NCBI RefSeq assembly: GCF_001949125.1
Contig: NZ_MSTI01000077.1
Span: 62,001-126,000 of the forward strand
From: Deinococcus marmoris
GTDB taxonomy: Bacteria > Deinococcota > Deinococci > Deinococcales > Deinococcaceae
Length of the DNA: 64,000 nt
Reading direction: 5' to 3'
The translations under genes were made by a program, and so were the position numbers. A model generated the notes under the pieces. It did no database searches. It saw only the letters and a program-made list of their open reading frames with translations, and was not told the origin of the DNA. How positions within the stretch are numbered: the stretch's first letter is position 1; each line of letters opens with the position of its first letter. Positions 1-9,576 of this stretch are shown in pieces.

Positions 1-1
1 C

Positions 2-385
2 CTCACGGCGCTGTCTGTCCTGTGGCCCGGCCCGCTGACGCTGGTGACCCCGGCCCTGTCCGGCACCCCGCCCACGCTGGCCCCCGGCGGTCTGGTGGGT
101 CTGCGCGTGCCGTCGCATCCGCTGGCGCTGGCGCTGCTGCGGCGCTGTGGCGGACGGTTGCTGACCACCAGTTGCAACCCCAGCGGTCTGCCCCCGGCCC
201 TGACGGCGGCCCAGGCGCGGGACATGGCGCTGGCGGATTTCGTGTTGCCCGACGTTCAGGCTGCGGAGGGGGAGCCGATGGGCGGGCAGGCGAGCACCGT
301 GGTCCAGTTGCCGGAAGGGACGGTGCTGCGCTCCGGCCTATTGGACGGCGCAGTGGCCGCGCTGCTGGCGGGGCTGCGAGAGTGA
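2..385 (+). CDS. tsaC: Threonylcarbamoyl-AMP synthase (Sua5/YrdC family), C-terminal part
   Basis: The reading frame is open from the window edge, so the N-terminus is missing. The visible part has the YrdC-fold signature: a WPGPLTLV segment, then a GLRVPSHP segment, then a TSCNPSG loop (usually TSAN.SG). Family members make threonylcarbamoyl-AMP from threonine, bicarbonate and ATP for the t6A37 modification of ANN-decoding tRNAs in the cytoplasm. Its partner tsaD lies about 20 kb away in this window. The stop codon overlaps the GTG start of scpB (GTGA), which suggests translational coupling. Confidence 0.88.
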   Translation, partial: LTALSVLWPGPLTLVTPALSGTPPTLAPGGLVGLRVPSHPLALALLRRCGGRLLTTSCNPSGLPPALTAAQARDMALADFVLPDVQAAEGEPMGGQASTVVQLPEGTVLRSGLLDGAVAALLAGLRE

Positions 386-927
386 CGGAATCCATTTCCC
401 CGCCCCGCCTGTCCGCCTTGATCGGTGCGGCGCTGCTGGCGGCTGGACGGCCCGTGACTGCGCGTGAACTGGCCGACACGCTGGATATTCCCGAGGGTAC
501 GGCCCAGCGTGAACTGGAGGCGTTCGCAATCACCCTCGCGGCAGCCAATCTGGGTTTCGTCACCGAGGCGGTGGCGGGAGGGTGGCGCTTGATCGTGCCG
601 CCCGCTCTGGCTGCCCGCCTGTCGCCGCTGCTGGCCCCGCCGCCGCTGCCCGCGCTGAGCAGCGCCGCGCTGGAGGTGCTGGCGGTGATCGCCTACCGCC
701 AGCCCGTGACCCGCGCCGAGATCGAGGCCATGCGCGGCGGCAGCGCGGGCACGGTGGTCACCTTGCAGGAGCGCGAACTGGTCAAGGTGGTGGGCCGCTC
801 GGACGCGGTGGGCGGCCCGCTGCTGTACGGCACCACCGCGCGCTTCCTGCTGGACTTCGGGCTGGGCGGCCTGGAAGACCTTCCGGCGTTGCAGGACGGT
901 GGATTCTCACACCTGTTGCGCGGCTAA
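382..927 (+). CDS. scpB: Segregation and condensation protein B
   Basis: This 181-residue protein fits the two-winged-helix kleisin partner ScpB, which with ScpA and SMC forms the condensin-like complex that compacts and segregates the chromosome. The diagnostic second winged helix is clear: EVLAVIAYRQPVTRAEIE near residue 100, followed by a LVKVVGRSDAVGGPLLYGTT-type wing and a DLPAL tail. I chose the GTG that overlaps the tsaC stop because upstream in-frame sequence is tsaC read in another frame. No scpA is visible next to it. Confidence 0.92.
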   Translation: MTESISPPRLSALIGAALLAAGRPVTARELADTLDIPEGTAQRELEAFAITLAAANLGFVTEAVAGGWRLIVPPALAARLSPLLAPPPLPALSSAALEVLAVIAYRQPVTRAEIEAMRGGSAGTVVTLQERELVKVVGRSDAVGGPLLYGTTARFLLDFGLGGLEDLPALQDGGFSHLLRG

Positions 928-996
928 AGCGGGGCGGGCCATACCGCGCCTGAACCGTCGGGGGTATCCGGGTGGAGTCCCCCCCCGGAGGGCGCG

Positions 997-1023
997 TTGA
1001 CTTCTGGCCTTTGCCGGTACACT
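997..1023 (+). promoter_or_regulatory. Candidate promoter for the DUF4388 gene
   Basis: A -35-like TTGACT (997-1002) and a -10-like TACACT (1018-1023) are separated by 15 bp, shorter than the usual 17. The three direct repeats begin directly after the -10. Confidence 0.4.
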
Positions 1024-1024
1024 C

Positions 1025-1071
1025 ACTGTGCAAATAGACTTACTGTGCAAATAGACCCACTGTACAAACGC
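1025..1071 (+). repeat. Three tandem direct repeats, 17-bp period
   Basis: ACTGTGCAAATAGAC occurs exactly at 1025 and 1042, with a diverged third copy ACTGTACAAACGC at 1059. The 17-bp spacing and the position just after a candidate -10 suggest an operator array, though this is an inference. Confidence 0.6.
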
Positions 1072-1090
1072 GACCTGCCCCCAACACCCC

Positions 1091-1849
1091 ATGAATAACA
1101 CCACCAGCCTCGAAACCTTCGATTTCCTGCAATTGATGTACCTGCTGAGCGAGCAGGGCCGCACGGGCGTGCTGACCGTTCACCGCGCCGACGGGCCGTT
1201 TCAGGCGTTTCTGGAAGGCCACCGGGTCCGGCATTTTCAGTTCGCGGCCCAGACTGGGGTTCCCGCCCTGCTGCGGCTGCTGCGCGATCCGCAGGGCCGG
1301 TTTCAGTTCGACGAGGGTGTGGTCCATCCCAATCCGCTGCTGAACGTCAATCTGGACGACGTGGCGCTGGAGGTGCTGGACGGCCTGCCGGAAAAGCCGC
1401 TGCCGTACACTGGCCCGGCCAAGATCACCTCGCCGGAACGGGTGGCGCGCATCCGCTGGGGCCTGAAAGAGCAGGCGATTCTCAAGCAGATCGAGGTCCA
1501 GCGGCCCGTCTCGGTGCTGTCGCAGGACCCCGACGCCCGCAAGCTGCTGCAAAAGATGCACCAGATCAAGCTGATCGCGCCGCGCAAGTCCCGCGTGGCC
1601 CGCCTGAGCGTGGCCGTGACCCGCGAGGTCTGGGGCGTGGCTGTTATCGACGAGCTGATCCTCAAGCGTTGGAAGGAGGACATGCTGCGCCCACCGCAGA
1701 ACATCGCCATCAAGACGGACGATGGGCAGGTCCATACCCTGCCGGTGCGCGGCGGCCCGAATCTGTCCAACTCGCTGCTGATTCCTGCCGAACTGCTGAT
1801 GAGAACCGGTCTACGTGCCGGAGACAGCGTGCTGGTGCGTCCTGCATGA
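1091..1849 (+). CDS. DUF4388 (PATAN-like) domain protein
   Basis: The protein has 252 residues. The first 110 resemble DUF4388: an LETFDFLQLMYLLSEQGRTG start, then a strand-rich TGVLTVHRADG segment and an FLEGHRVRHFQ segment. This domain is frequent in Deinococcus and in regulatory proteins, and its biochemical role is not settled. The C-terminal third (roughly 165-252) ends in an LRAGDSVLV motif reminiscent of small swapped-hairpin barrels, but I cannot assign it. No Shine-Dalgarno sequence is obvious. It stands alone between scpB and aguB, behind three direct repeats. Confidence 0.7.
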   Translation: MNNTTSLETFDFLQLMYLLSEQGRTGVLTVHRADGPFQAFLEGHRVRHFQFAAQTGVPALLRLLRDPQGRFQFDEGVVHPNPLLNVNLDDVALEVLDGLPEKPLPYTGPAKITSPERVARIRWGLKEQAILKQIEVQRPVSVLSQDPDARKLLQKMHQIKLIAPRKSRVARLSVAVTREVWGVAVIDELILKRWKEDMLRPPQNIAIKTDDGQVHTLPVRGGPNLSNSLLIPAELLMRTGLRAGDSVLVRPA

Positions 1850-1896
1850 AGCTGGGCCGGGTGAGCTGGGTCCCGCTCGTCGTGCCGCAAATCGGG

Positions 1897-1902
1897 TAGC
1901 CT
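1897..1902 (+). promoter_or_regulatory. Leaderless -10 (TAGCCT) of aguB
   Basis: TAGCCT lies 6 nt before the ATG and no ribosome binding site is present, which is the Deinococcus leaderless layout. Confidence 0.6.
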
Positions 1903-1908
1903 CAGCGC

Positions 1909-2814
<906 letters not shown>

Positions 2815-2929
2815 GGAAGAGGTGACTCAGGGCTTCTGGCCCCCCTGAACGAAGGTGCAGGAGGTTTAGTCGTTCTGTCTTTGATCCAGCCAGAAGTTCA
2901 GCGCGAGGCGGTTTTCAGCCTCCACGCCC

Positions 2930-2957
2930 TCAACGCTGATTGTCCTCAATGCTGATT
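2930..2957. repeat. Two 12-bp direct repeats, 16-bp period
   Basis: TCAACGCTGATT (2930) is repeated as TCAATGCTGATT (2946), overlapping the stop codon of the minus-strand hydrolase gene. I see no function. Confidence 0.5.
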
Positions 2958-4026
2958 ACGGGGCCTGTCCCGCATATGGCCCGCTCAATACGCGTCTGGC
3001 TCCCCGGTAGCGCGGTGCCCAGTAGCGGTCCGCCATCAGGGTGTCCAGCGAGACCTTGCCCTGGTAGCTGTTGGCGCTGACGAAGGTGTCGCCGCCCAGA
3101 TAGATCCCCACATGCGAGATGCGCCCGCCGCCCGCCGTGTCGAAGAACACCAGATCGCCGGGTTGCAGTTGGTCCGCCGCCACCGGCTGGCCCACCCGCG
3201 CCTGATCGGCACTGACGCGGGGCAGCCGCACGCCCAGCGGCGCGAAGACCTGTAACACGAAACCGCTGCAATCCAGTCCGCTGCGGGTGGTGCCGCCGTA
3301 GCGGTACGGCGTGCCCAGCAGCGCCATCGCCATGCCGCGCCAGTCGCCGGGCAGCGTGGTGGCCGTGGAAGGCACCTCCTGTACTGCCGGGCCGGGTGTG
3401 GGAAGAGCTGGCCCCTCTGATACGGGTGATACGGGCAGCGGCTCGCTGGGCGAGGGCTGACTGGGCAGGGGCTGACTGGGCACGGGCTGCACAGGCAGTG
3501 GCTCGGGCGGCTGGGGAACGCTCAGAACAGGTGGGGGCGTCAGGGTGGAGGCCAGCGAGAGGACCGGCACCACAGCAAGTGGCCCCGGAGTGGGGGCCAG
3601 GGCGACGGGTGCAGCTTGCGTGCTGGACGGCAAGGTGGCGTTCGTGGGCAACAGCAGCACCTGGCCCACGCTGAGAATCGCGCCTTCGGGCAGGGTGTTT
3701 TCTGCCAGCAGCGCGTCCACGCTGACCCTGTAGCGCTTGGAGATGGCGTACAGCGTTTCCTTCGGCCCGACGACATGCCGCGCCGCACTCGACACCCGCA
3801 GCACCTGCCCGACTTTCAGATCAGGGCTGTGCAGGCCGTTCAGCGCCAGCAATGCATCCACGCTCAGGCCCGCGCGCTTTGCGACAGCGTAAGCAGTGTC
3901 TTTAGCCTGAACCGTGACGGTCATGCCCTGAAAGCCGCCAGTCTGCGCGCCCGCCAGCCCGCCCAGGGACAGCAGGGCGCTCAGGATCAGGGCCGGAACG
4001 GATGGAACAACTGAGGGCTGGGGCAT
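2956..4026 (-). CDS. Secreted LysM / NlpC-P60 peptidoglycan endopeptidase
   Basis: This 356-residue exported wall hydrolase has four parts. A signal peptide ends near AGAQT (about 28). Two LysM peptidoglycan-binding repeats follow (about 36-79 and 84-127), then a Pro/Ser-rich linker (about 130-225), then a C-terminal NlpC/P60 domain. Catalytic C253 sits in LDCSGF and H305 in ISHVGIYLGG. P60 enzymes cleave D-Glu-diaminoacid bonds in stem peptides. The linker contains short repeats of the type QPLPSQPSPSEPLP. It is a single-gene unit, convergent with aguB. Confidence 0.9.
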   Translation of the reverse strand: MPQPSVVPSVPALILSALLSLGGLAGAQTGGFQGMTVTVQAKDTAYAVAKRAGLSVDALLALNGLHSPDLKVGQVLRVSSAARHVVGPKETLYAISKRYRVSVDALLAENTLPEGAILSVGQVLLLPTNATLPSSTQAAPVALAPTPGPLAVVPVLSLASTLTPPPVLSVPQPPEPLPVQPVPSQPLPSQPSPSEPLPVSPVSEGPALPTPGPAVQEVPSTATTLPGDWRGMAMALLGTPYRYGGTTRSGLDCSGFVLQVFAPLGVRLPRVSADQARVGQPVAADQLQPGDLVFFDTAGGGRISHVGIYLGGDTFVSANSYQGKVSLDTLMADRYWAPRYRGARRVLSGPYAGQAP

Positions 4027-4132
4027 CAGGAATAGGCTCGCAGGGGGCGAAAAAGTGAATTGACTCGGACACGGGAGGAAAAAGATTGTGCGTACCGTAA
4101 CACATCATGAAGGATTGAAAAAGGAGAGCGAG

Positions 4133-4183
4133 ATGAGAAACGTCATCCAAAAGATGTTTGACAGGTGGGCCGCTGTGCGGTAG
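4133..4183 (+). CDS. Candidate 16-residue small protein
   Basis: A strong Shine-Dalgarno AAGGAG (4121-4126) lies 6 nt before an ATG opening a 16-codon frame, MRNVIQKMFDRWAAVR. It is basic and could form an amphipathic helix. It lies in the 241-bp gap upstream of the MFS transporter and could be a small protein, a leader peptide or chance. A TTGACT at 4060 is a possible -35 with no good -10. I do not recognise it. Confidence 0.3.
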   Translation: MRNVIQKMFDRWAAVR

Positions 4184-4255
4184 ATGAAGAATCCCGCAGT
4201 CCTCATCGCCCCTTTCATCGGCTGTGCCGCCTGACATTCTCCTGGGCGGCGGGCG

Positions 4256-4261
4256 TATGGT
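4256..4261 (+). promoter_or_regulatory. Leaderless -10 (TATGGT) of the MFS gene
   Basis: TATGGT lies 6 nt before the GTG start. A CTGACA at 4231 is a possible -35 (19-bp spacer). Confidence 0.5.
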
Positions 4262-4267
4262 GGGCGG

Positions 4268-5554
4268 GTGTTTGCGCGTGTCGGCGAGTGGCGGATCAAT
4301 ACTTTCAGGGCGCTGGGACATCCCAATTACCGCCGCTACTGGCTCTCGCAGTTGCTGTCGCTGGTGGGATCGTGGATGCAGACCACGGCGCAGCAGTATC
4401 TGGTGCTGGAACTGTCCGGGGGCAGCAGTGCGGCGCTGGGCTACGTGACGGTGGCGCAGTTCATGCCCAGCCTGCTGCTGTCGCTGTTCGCCGGGGCCAT
4501 CGTGGACCGCGTGCCCCGGCGGCGGGTGCTGCTGACCACCCAGTTCGTGCTGCTGACCACCGCCCTGACGCTGGCGATCACCACCCACCTGGGCGTGGTG
4601 TCGCTTCCGTTGGTCATGATCCTGGCCTTCGTGTCGGGCTGCGCCAACGCCTTCGATATGCCCGCCCGCCAGAGCATGGTGGTGGACTTCGTGCCGCGTG
4701 AGGCCGTGACCAACGCGGTGGCCCTGAACAGCCTGTCCTTCAATGTCAGCCGCACGTTGGGACAGGCGCTGTTCGGGGTGGTGGCGGTGCTGGGTGTGCA
4801 GCTTCTGGCTGGCGGAGACGCCACGAACATCGCCCGACTGGCCTTTCCCTTCTACCTGAACGTGGCGTCGTTCGGGGCCGTGATCTACGTGCTGTCCACG
4901 CTGCCCTTCCCGGCGCGTCCCGGTGTGCGGCGCGGCAAGGTGGGCGACGACATCCGCGAGGGCCTGCGCTACGTGCGCGCCACGCCCAGCGTCCGCAACG
5001 TGATGCTGCTGGTGGGCCTGCTGAGCCTGACCGTCATCAACTTCAACGTGATCATTCCCTACTTTGCCCGTGTGGTTTACGGCGAGCGGGAGGCGGCCTT
5101 CGGCCTGCTGTCGGCGTTTTTCGGTGTGGGCGCGATGGGCGGCGCGCTGTGGCAGGCCAGCAAGCCCAATCCGGTGCGGAACCTGCGGTACGGCGCGCTG
5201 ATTCTGATCGCCAGCACCGTTGCGCTGGCCCTGACCCCTGGCTCCACGCTGGCCGCGCCAGTCCTGGCCGCCTGCGGTTTCGGGATGCTCACGCTGCTGG
5301 TCAGCGCCAACAGCACCGTGCAACTGACCATCCCGGACCACCTGCGCGGACGGGTGATGAGCCTGTATTCCTTCGTGCTGGTGGGAATGGGACCGCCCGG
5401 CGCGCTGCTGTCCAGCGCATTGATCAACAAAGACGGCCCGCTCGGCTCGCGCTGGGGATTGATTGTGCTGGCAGCGCTGGGACTGATCTCCTTGCTGGCG
5501 CTGTGGCGCAGGCTGCCGCGCACGCTGGATGAGCCGAAAGTGGCAGCCGACTGA
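4268..5554 (+). CDS. MFS transporter (EntS/MFS_3-like)
   Basis: This 428-residue inner-membrane protein has about 12 hydrophobic segments and the MFS loop-2/3 signature GAIVDRVPRRRVL near residue 78. The N-terminus (FRALGHPNYRRYWLSQLLSLVGSWMQ) is typical of the EntS-like MFS_3 group of exporters, which includes siderophore and drug effluxers. A substrate cannot be inferred and no partner gene is adjacent. I chose the GTG start from the leaderless TATGGT hexamer. Confidence 0.82.
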   Translation: MFARVGEWRINTFRALGHPNYRRYWLSQLLSLVGSWMQTTAQQYLVLELSGGSSAALGYVTVAQFMPSLLLSLFAGAIVDRVPRRRVLLTTQFVLLTTALTLAITTHLGVVSLPLVMILAFVSGCANAFDMPARQSMVVDFVPREAVTNAVALNSLSFNVSRTLGQALFGVVAVLGVQLLAGGDATNIARLAFPFYLNVASFGAVIYVLSTLPFPARPGVRRGKVGDDIREGLRYVRATPSVRNVMLLVGLLSLTVINFNVIIPYFARVVYGEREAAFGLLSAFFGVGAMGGALWQASKPNPVRNLRYGALILIASTVALALTPGSTLAAPVLAACGFGMLTLLVSANSTVQLTIPDHLRGRVMSLYSFVLVGMGPPGALLSSALINKDGPLGSRWGLIVLAALGLISLLALWRRLPRTLDEPKVAAD

Positions 5555-5618
5555 CCGGGCCACCATTGCACCCCCTCTCTCTCAACCCGGTTCAAATCCT
5601 GCCCCGCGCGCAGACTGT

Positions 5619-5624
5619 TATGCT
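5619..5624 (+). promoter_or_regulatory. Leaderless -10 (TATGCT)
   Basis: TATGCT lies 6 nt before the ATG at 5631 and decides the start of the small membrane protein. Confidence 0.6.
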
Positions 5625-5630
5625 TCACAC

Positions 5631-5792
5631 ATGGTTTCAGACCGCACCCACGAACATTCGCAAGTGCTGATCACCTGGACGCTGATCGTGATCGGCATCG
5701 GCGCGGTGATCGGCATCGGCACTGCCGCCGCTCTGATGGCGCGCAAGGACCGCCCTCTTCTAGATGACCCGGACGCGCCACTGTTTATCTGA
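5631..5792 (+). CDS. Small single-pass membrane protein
   Basis: This 53-residue protein has one hydrophobic segment (about residues 14-36, rich in Ile and Gly), followed by a basic MARKDR stretch and an acidic tail DDPDAPLF. By the positive-inside rule the C-terminus should be cytoplasmic. The frame is open further upstream, but the leaderless TATGCT supports this shorter form. A hairpin terminator follows 23 bp after the stop, so it is a one-gene unit. I do not recognise the family. Confidence 0.6.
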   Translation: MVSDRTHEHSQVLITWTLIVIGIGAVIGIGTAAALMARKDRPLLDDPDAPLFI

Positions 5793-5814
5793 GTGGCCTT
5801 GGTTTTCCATGTCA

Positions 5815-5841
5815 CCCTCTTCCCGGTGGAGAGGGTTTTTT
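5815..5841 (+). terminator. Rho-independent terminator
   Basis: A 6-bp stem CCCTCT/AGAGGG is followed by six T residues. Confidence 0.75.
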
Positions 5842-5853
5842 CGTCTCTGCCCC

Positions 5854-7602
5854 TCAGAACGGCCAGACGCGTGGAATGATCAGTAGGGAGACTGCGAACG
5901 TCACCAGCGTCAGGCCAGAGCCGACGCGCACGAAATCCATGAAGGTGTAGCGTCCGGGGCCGTAGACCAGCATGCACGACGGCTCCAGCGGCGTGATGAA
6001 CGAGTTGCTGGCCGCAATCGTGATCCCGATGATGAAGGGGCGTGGATCGTAGCCCAGCGTCTTGGCCGTGCCAATCGCCAGCGGCAGCATCACCAGGGCC
6101 GCCGCCTGATTGCTCATCGGCTGGGTCAGGGCCACCGTGACCACGAACAGCGCGGCCAGCAGGCCATAGGGTCCCAGCGGTTCCAGCACACCCGACAGTG
6201 CCCCGGTCAGCACGCCCGCCGCCCCGGTGGCCTCGAAGGCCGTACCGAAGGCCAGCATGGAGGCGATCAGCACGATGATCGGCCACTCCACCGCGCCGTA
6301 CGCCTCCTCCGGCGAGATCAGGCGGAAGATCAGGCTCAGGGCGACGGCCACCACCACGGCCACCGACAGGGGCACGACGCCGAATGCACCCAGACCCACC
6401 GCCCCCACGAACAGGGCCACCGCCAGCGGCGCGCGGCGCGGGTCACGCACGCGCTCGGTCAGGTCACCCATCACCGCCAGATCATCTCCCAGCGAGTCGA
6501 TGCGGGCCGCATTCCCCTGGATCAGTAGCAGGTCGCCCACCGCCAGCCGCACCCCCGCCAGCCGCTCGAAATTCTGCGCGCGGCGGTGCAGCGCCAGCAC
6601 CGAGACGCCGTAGCGTTCGCGGAAGCGGCCCTCCTTGAGCGTGCGCCCCAGCAGCGGCGAACCGGGCAGCACGACGGCCTCGATCAACCTCACGTCCCCG
6701 TCCTGGCCCGGCTCTGCGCGCAGCTTCTGCTCGGACTTGCTCACCACGCCCAGCGTGCTTTTCCCCGCCAGGATGCGCTCGGTCTGGCCCTCCACCGCCA
6801 GCGTGTCGCCGGACTGGACCATAAAATCCGGCCCCGGCGCGTAGAAGGTCTGGTTGCCCCGGCGCACGGCCACCACCGTCAGTCCGTAGTCGCGCCCCAG
6901 TCCACTGTCGCGCAGCGCCCTGTCGGCCAGCGCACTACCGGGGGCCACGGTCAGGTCGGCCAGATAGTCGCGCAACGAGTCTTCCAGCGCGGGTTCGCGG
7001 TCTGGCAGCAAACGGGGGGCCACGAAAAACAGATACAGCAGCCCCACCACCGCCACCGGCAACCCCACCCAGGCCAGCTCGAAGAAGCCCAGCGGCCTCT
7101 GCCCGGTGGTGGGCAGCGCCCCCGAGACCACCAGATTGGTGGTGGTGCCGATCAGGGTGATGGTTCCGCCCAGAATGCTGGCAAAGGCCAGCGGCATCAA
7201 CGCCCGGCCCGCCCCGATGCCCGCCCGTTTGGACAGGCCCGCCACCACGGGCAGGAAAACGGCGGTGGTGGCGGTGTTGCTGGTAAACGCGCTGATCCCC
7301 GCCACCGTGCCCAGCAGCCCGCGCAGCATGGCCGGGGCGTTGCGGGCGCGGCGGGCCAGCGACACGCCGATCCACTCGATCACCCCCGCCCGCAGCAGCA
7401 CCCGCGTCAGGATGAACAGCGAGGCCAGCGTGAGGACCGTGTCGCTGCCAAAGCCCGCGAATGCCTGCTTGGGCGTTACTAGCCCGGTCAGCAGCAGCCC
7501 CGAGAGCAGGCCCAGCGCGGTCACGTCCACCGGCAGCCATTCGGTGGCGAACAGCACCAGCGCGGCCACGAACAGGATCAGAATTAGGGTTACGGGGTCC
7601 AT
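5854..7602 (-). CDS. SLC13/DASS-family anion permease with RCK_C domains
   Basis: This 582-residue inner-membrane permease resembles the divalent anion:sodium symporter group with a cytoplasmic insert. Two hydrophobic halves carry SNTATTAVFLP-like and IGTTTNLVVSG segments typical of DASS substrate and Na+ sites. The central soluble part (about 210-400) holds two TrkA-C (RCK_C)-like modules, as in the SAC1-type putative sulfate transporters. The likely substrate is sulfate or a dicarboxylate, but this is not determinable. I chose the ATG preceded by AGGTGA rather than the longer upstream frame. Confidence 0.82.
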   Translation of the reverse strand: MDPVTLILILFVAALVLFATEWLPVDVTALGLLSGLLLTGLVTPKQAFAGFGSDTVLTLASLFILTRVLLRAGVIEWIGVSLARRARNAPAMLRGLLGTVAGISAFTSNTATTAVFLPVVAGLSKRAGIGAGRALMPLAFASILGGTITLIGTTTNLVVSGALPTTGQRPLGFFELAWVGLPVAVVGLLYLFFVAPRLLPDREPALEDSLRDYLADLTVAPGSALADRALRDSGLGRDYGLTVVAVRRGNQTFYAPGPDFMVQSGDTLAVEGQTERILAGKSTLGVVSKSEQKLRAEPGQDGDVRLIEAVVLPGSPLLGRTLKEGRFRERYGVSVLALHRRAQNFERLAGVRLAVGDLLLIQGNAARIDSLGDDLAVMGDLTERVRDPRRAPLAVALFVGAVGLGAFGVVPLSVAVVVAVALSLIFRLISPEEAYGAVEWPIIVLIASMLAFGTAFEATGAAGVLTGALSGVLEPLGPYGLLAALFVVTVALTQPMSNQAAALVMLPLAIGTAKTLGYDPRPFIIGITIAASNSFITPLEPSCMLVYGPGRYTFMDFVRVGSGLTLVTFAVSLLIIPRVWPF

Positions 7603-7832
7603 ACAGTCACCTGTGGGCAATGGGGAGTGGGGAAGAGGAGGCGAAGGGTCCGCAGTTGCCCAGAGTGTGCGCGGGAGCAAGGTTGATCAGATGAGACGGT
7701 CTAGATCAGGCTTGATGGCGGCCCGGCTCCACTCCTCTGGGCAACCTGCTGCCGCGCGGTGGCACGGATACGGCGGCGCTGATACTGTGATCCGACACCG
7801 GCTGCCCATCCCCGCCACCCAAAGGAGTCCCC

Positions 7833-8444
7833 ATGCCCACCGTCCATGTCTTTGCCCGCGATCACATCAACACCGACGAGATCATTCCCGCCCGCCACCT
7901 GACCACCGACGTGGAGGCCGAGCTGGCGAAATTTGCCATGGAGGATTACGACAAGACCTTCGTGCAGCGCGTCCAGCCCGGCGATCTCATCGTGGCCGGG
8001 GCCGACTTCGGCTGTGGCAGCAGCCGCGAACATGCCGTCTGGGCGCTGCGCGGTGCAGGGGTCAGCGCAGTCATCGCCCCCAACTTTGCGCGCATCTATT
8101 ACCGCAATTCCATCAACAACGGCTTTCTGGCGCTGGAATGCGACGGAATCGTGGAAGCCTTTCAGGACGGCGACAACGCCGATCTGGACTTGCAGGCAGG
8201 GACCATCACCAACACGCGCACCGGGCAGGCCCTGACCTTCGTGCCCGTGCCGCAGTTCGCGCTGGACGTGCAGAAGGCGGGCGGCTGGCTGGAATACATG
8301 AAGGAACACGACGCTGCCGATCTGGAAGCCGAGACCCTGAACGCCCACAGCACGGAAGCGGGACACGGCCACCCCGGTCACGACTCCACTGAATTCGACT
8401 CAGCCGCCCCAAATCCCGCTGCACAGGAGAAGACCCATGCCTAA
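7833..8444 (+). CDS. leuD: 3-isopropylmalate dehydratase, small subunit
   Basis: This 203-residue swivel-domain subunit of isopropylmalate isomerase works with the LeuC iron-sulfur subunit to convert 2- to 3-isopropylmalate in leucine synthesis. The signature [17 protein letters not shown] lies near residue 58, followed by [15 protein letters not shown] homoaconitase (lysine) subunit is the close alternative, but leuB directly downstream favours LeuD. Residues after about 165 form an unusual Ala/Glu/His-rich tail including GHGHPGH. The start has AAAGGAG at good spacing, and the gene overlaps leuB by 8 bp. Confidence 0.88.
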   Translation: MPTVHVFARDHINTDEIIPARHLTTDVEAELAKFAMEDYDKTFVQRVQPGDLIVAGADFGCGSSREHAVWALRGAGVSAVIAPNFARIYYRNSINNGFLALECDGIVEAFQDGDNADLDLQAGTITNTRTGQALTFVPVPQFALDVQKAGGWLEYMKEHDAADLEAETLNAHSTEAGHGHPGHDSTEFDSAAPNPAAQEKTHA

Positions 8445-9489
8445 GATCGTGACCCTGCCCGGCGACGGCATCGGCCCCGAAGTGACCGCCGCCGCCGTGG
8501 AAGTGCTGCGCGAGGTGGCCCCGGACCTGACCTTCGAGGAACACGCCATCGGCGGGATGGCCTACGACGCGCACGGCGATCCCTTTCCTCAGCGGACCCG
8601 CGACGCGCTGGCCGACGCCGACGCCGTGCTGCTGGGCACCGTGGGCGGGCCGCAGAACAGCCCCTGGAACAGCCTGCCGCGCCCGATGCGCCCCGAGAGT
8701 GGCCTGCTGGCCCTCCGCAAGGCGCTGGGCTGCTACGCCAACCTGCGTCCGGTGCGCGTGCAGCCGGGCCTGGAACACCTGTCGCCCCTGAAGCCCGAAC
8801 TGGCGCGCGGCGTGGACATTTTAATCGTGCGCGAGCTGCTGGGCGGCGTGTATTTCGATCAGGACCGCAAGATCGACGGCGACACCGCCTACAACACCAT
8901 GCGCTACACCACCCCCGAGGTGGAGCGCGTGGCGAGAATGGCCTTCTGGGCCGCCGAGCAGCGCAAGGGCCGCGTGACCAGCGTGGACAAGGCCAACGTG
9001 CTGGAGGTCAGCGAGCTGTGGCGGCGCGACGTGCAGGCGCTGCGGGACCGCGATTACCGCAACATCCACCTGAACCACGAGTACGTCGATTCCGTCGCCA
9101 TGCTGATCGTCTCCGATCCCAGCCGCTATGACGTGATCGTCACCGAGAACCTGTTCGGCGACATTCTGAGCGATCTGGCCGCCGTGATCCCCGGCAGCCT
9201 GGGCCTGATGCCCAGCGCGTCCCTGGGCGACGGCGCGGGCCTGTTCGAGCCGATCCACGGCAGCGCCCCCGACATCGCCGGGAAAGGGATCGCCAATCCC
9301 GCCGCCGCCATCATGAGCGCCGCCATGCTGCTGCGCCACGGCCTCAAGCGCAGCGACGCCGCCAACCAGATCGAGCGCGCCGTGGCCCTGGCCCTGCGCG
9401 AGGAACCCACCCGCGATCTGGGCGGCAAGGCCGACACCAGAACCTTCACGAACGCCGTGCTGGAAGCGATGGGCACGCCCGTCGGCTGA
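8437..9489 (+). CDS. leuB: 3-isopropylmalate dehydrogenase
   Basis: This 350-residue cytoplasmic enzyme oxidatively decarboxylates 3-isopropylmalate with NAD+ to 2-oxoisocaproate in leucine synthesis. Visible family features are the [10 protein letters not shown] start, the LeuB-specific loop [29 protein letters not shown], and the [18 protein letters not shown] segment. It starts inside the end of leuD, with GGAG upstream, so the two are co-translated. A strong terminator follows. Confidence 0.95.
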   Translation: MPKIVTLPGDGIGPEVTAAAVEVLREVAPDLTFEEHAIGGMAYDAHGDPFPQRTRDALADADAVLLGTVGGPQNSPWNSLPRPMRPESGLLALRKALGCYANLRPVRVQPGLEHLSPLKPELARGVDILIVRELLGGVYFDQDRKIDGDTAYNTMRYTTPEVERVARMAFWAAEQRKGRVTSVDKANVLEVSELWRRDVQALRDRDYRNIHLNHEYVDSVAMLIVSDPSRYDVIVTENLFGDILSDLAAVIPGSLGLMPSASLGDGAGLFEPIHGSAPDIAGKGIANPAAAIMSAAMLLRHGLKRSDAANQIERAVALALREEPTRDLGGKADTRTFTNAVLEAMGTPVG

Positions 9490-9505
9490 TCGAACCAGGC
9501 AGTCC

Positions 9506-9546
9506 GGGGGCGGGGCGCTGGATGGCCCCGTCCCCCTTTCGTTTTT
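9506..9546 (+). terminator. Rho-independent terminator after leuB
   Basis: GGGGGCGGGGC pairs with GCCCCGTCCCCC (9525-9536), followed by TTTCGTTTTT. Confidence 0.85.
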
Positions 9547-9564
9547 CCTATGCCAGCCACACGC

Positions 9565-9570
9565 TATCCT
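9565..9570 (+). promoter_or_regulatory. Leaderless -10 (TATCCT)
   Basis: TATCCT lies 6 nt before the ATG at 9577. Confidence 0.6.
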
Positions 9571-9576
9571 GCTCGC

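Noticed and set aside
3902..5566. Long minus-strand frame opposite the MFS gene
   Set aside because: It is His/Gln/Arg-rich with no family motif and spans two real genes.
5588..5606. GGTTCAAATCC looks like a tRNA T-loop
   Set aside because: The flanking arms do not pair and no acceptor, D or anticodon arm is present.
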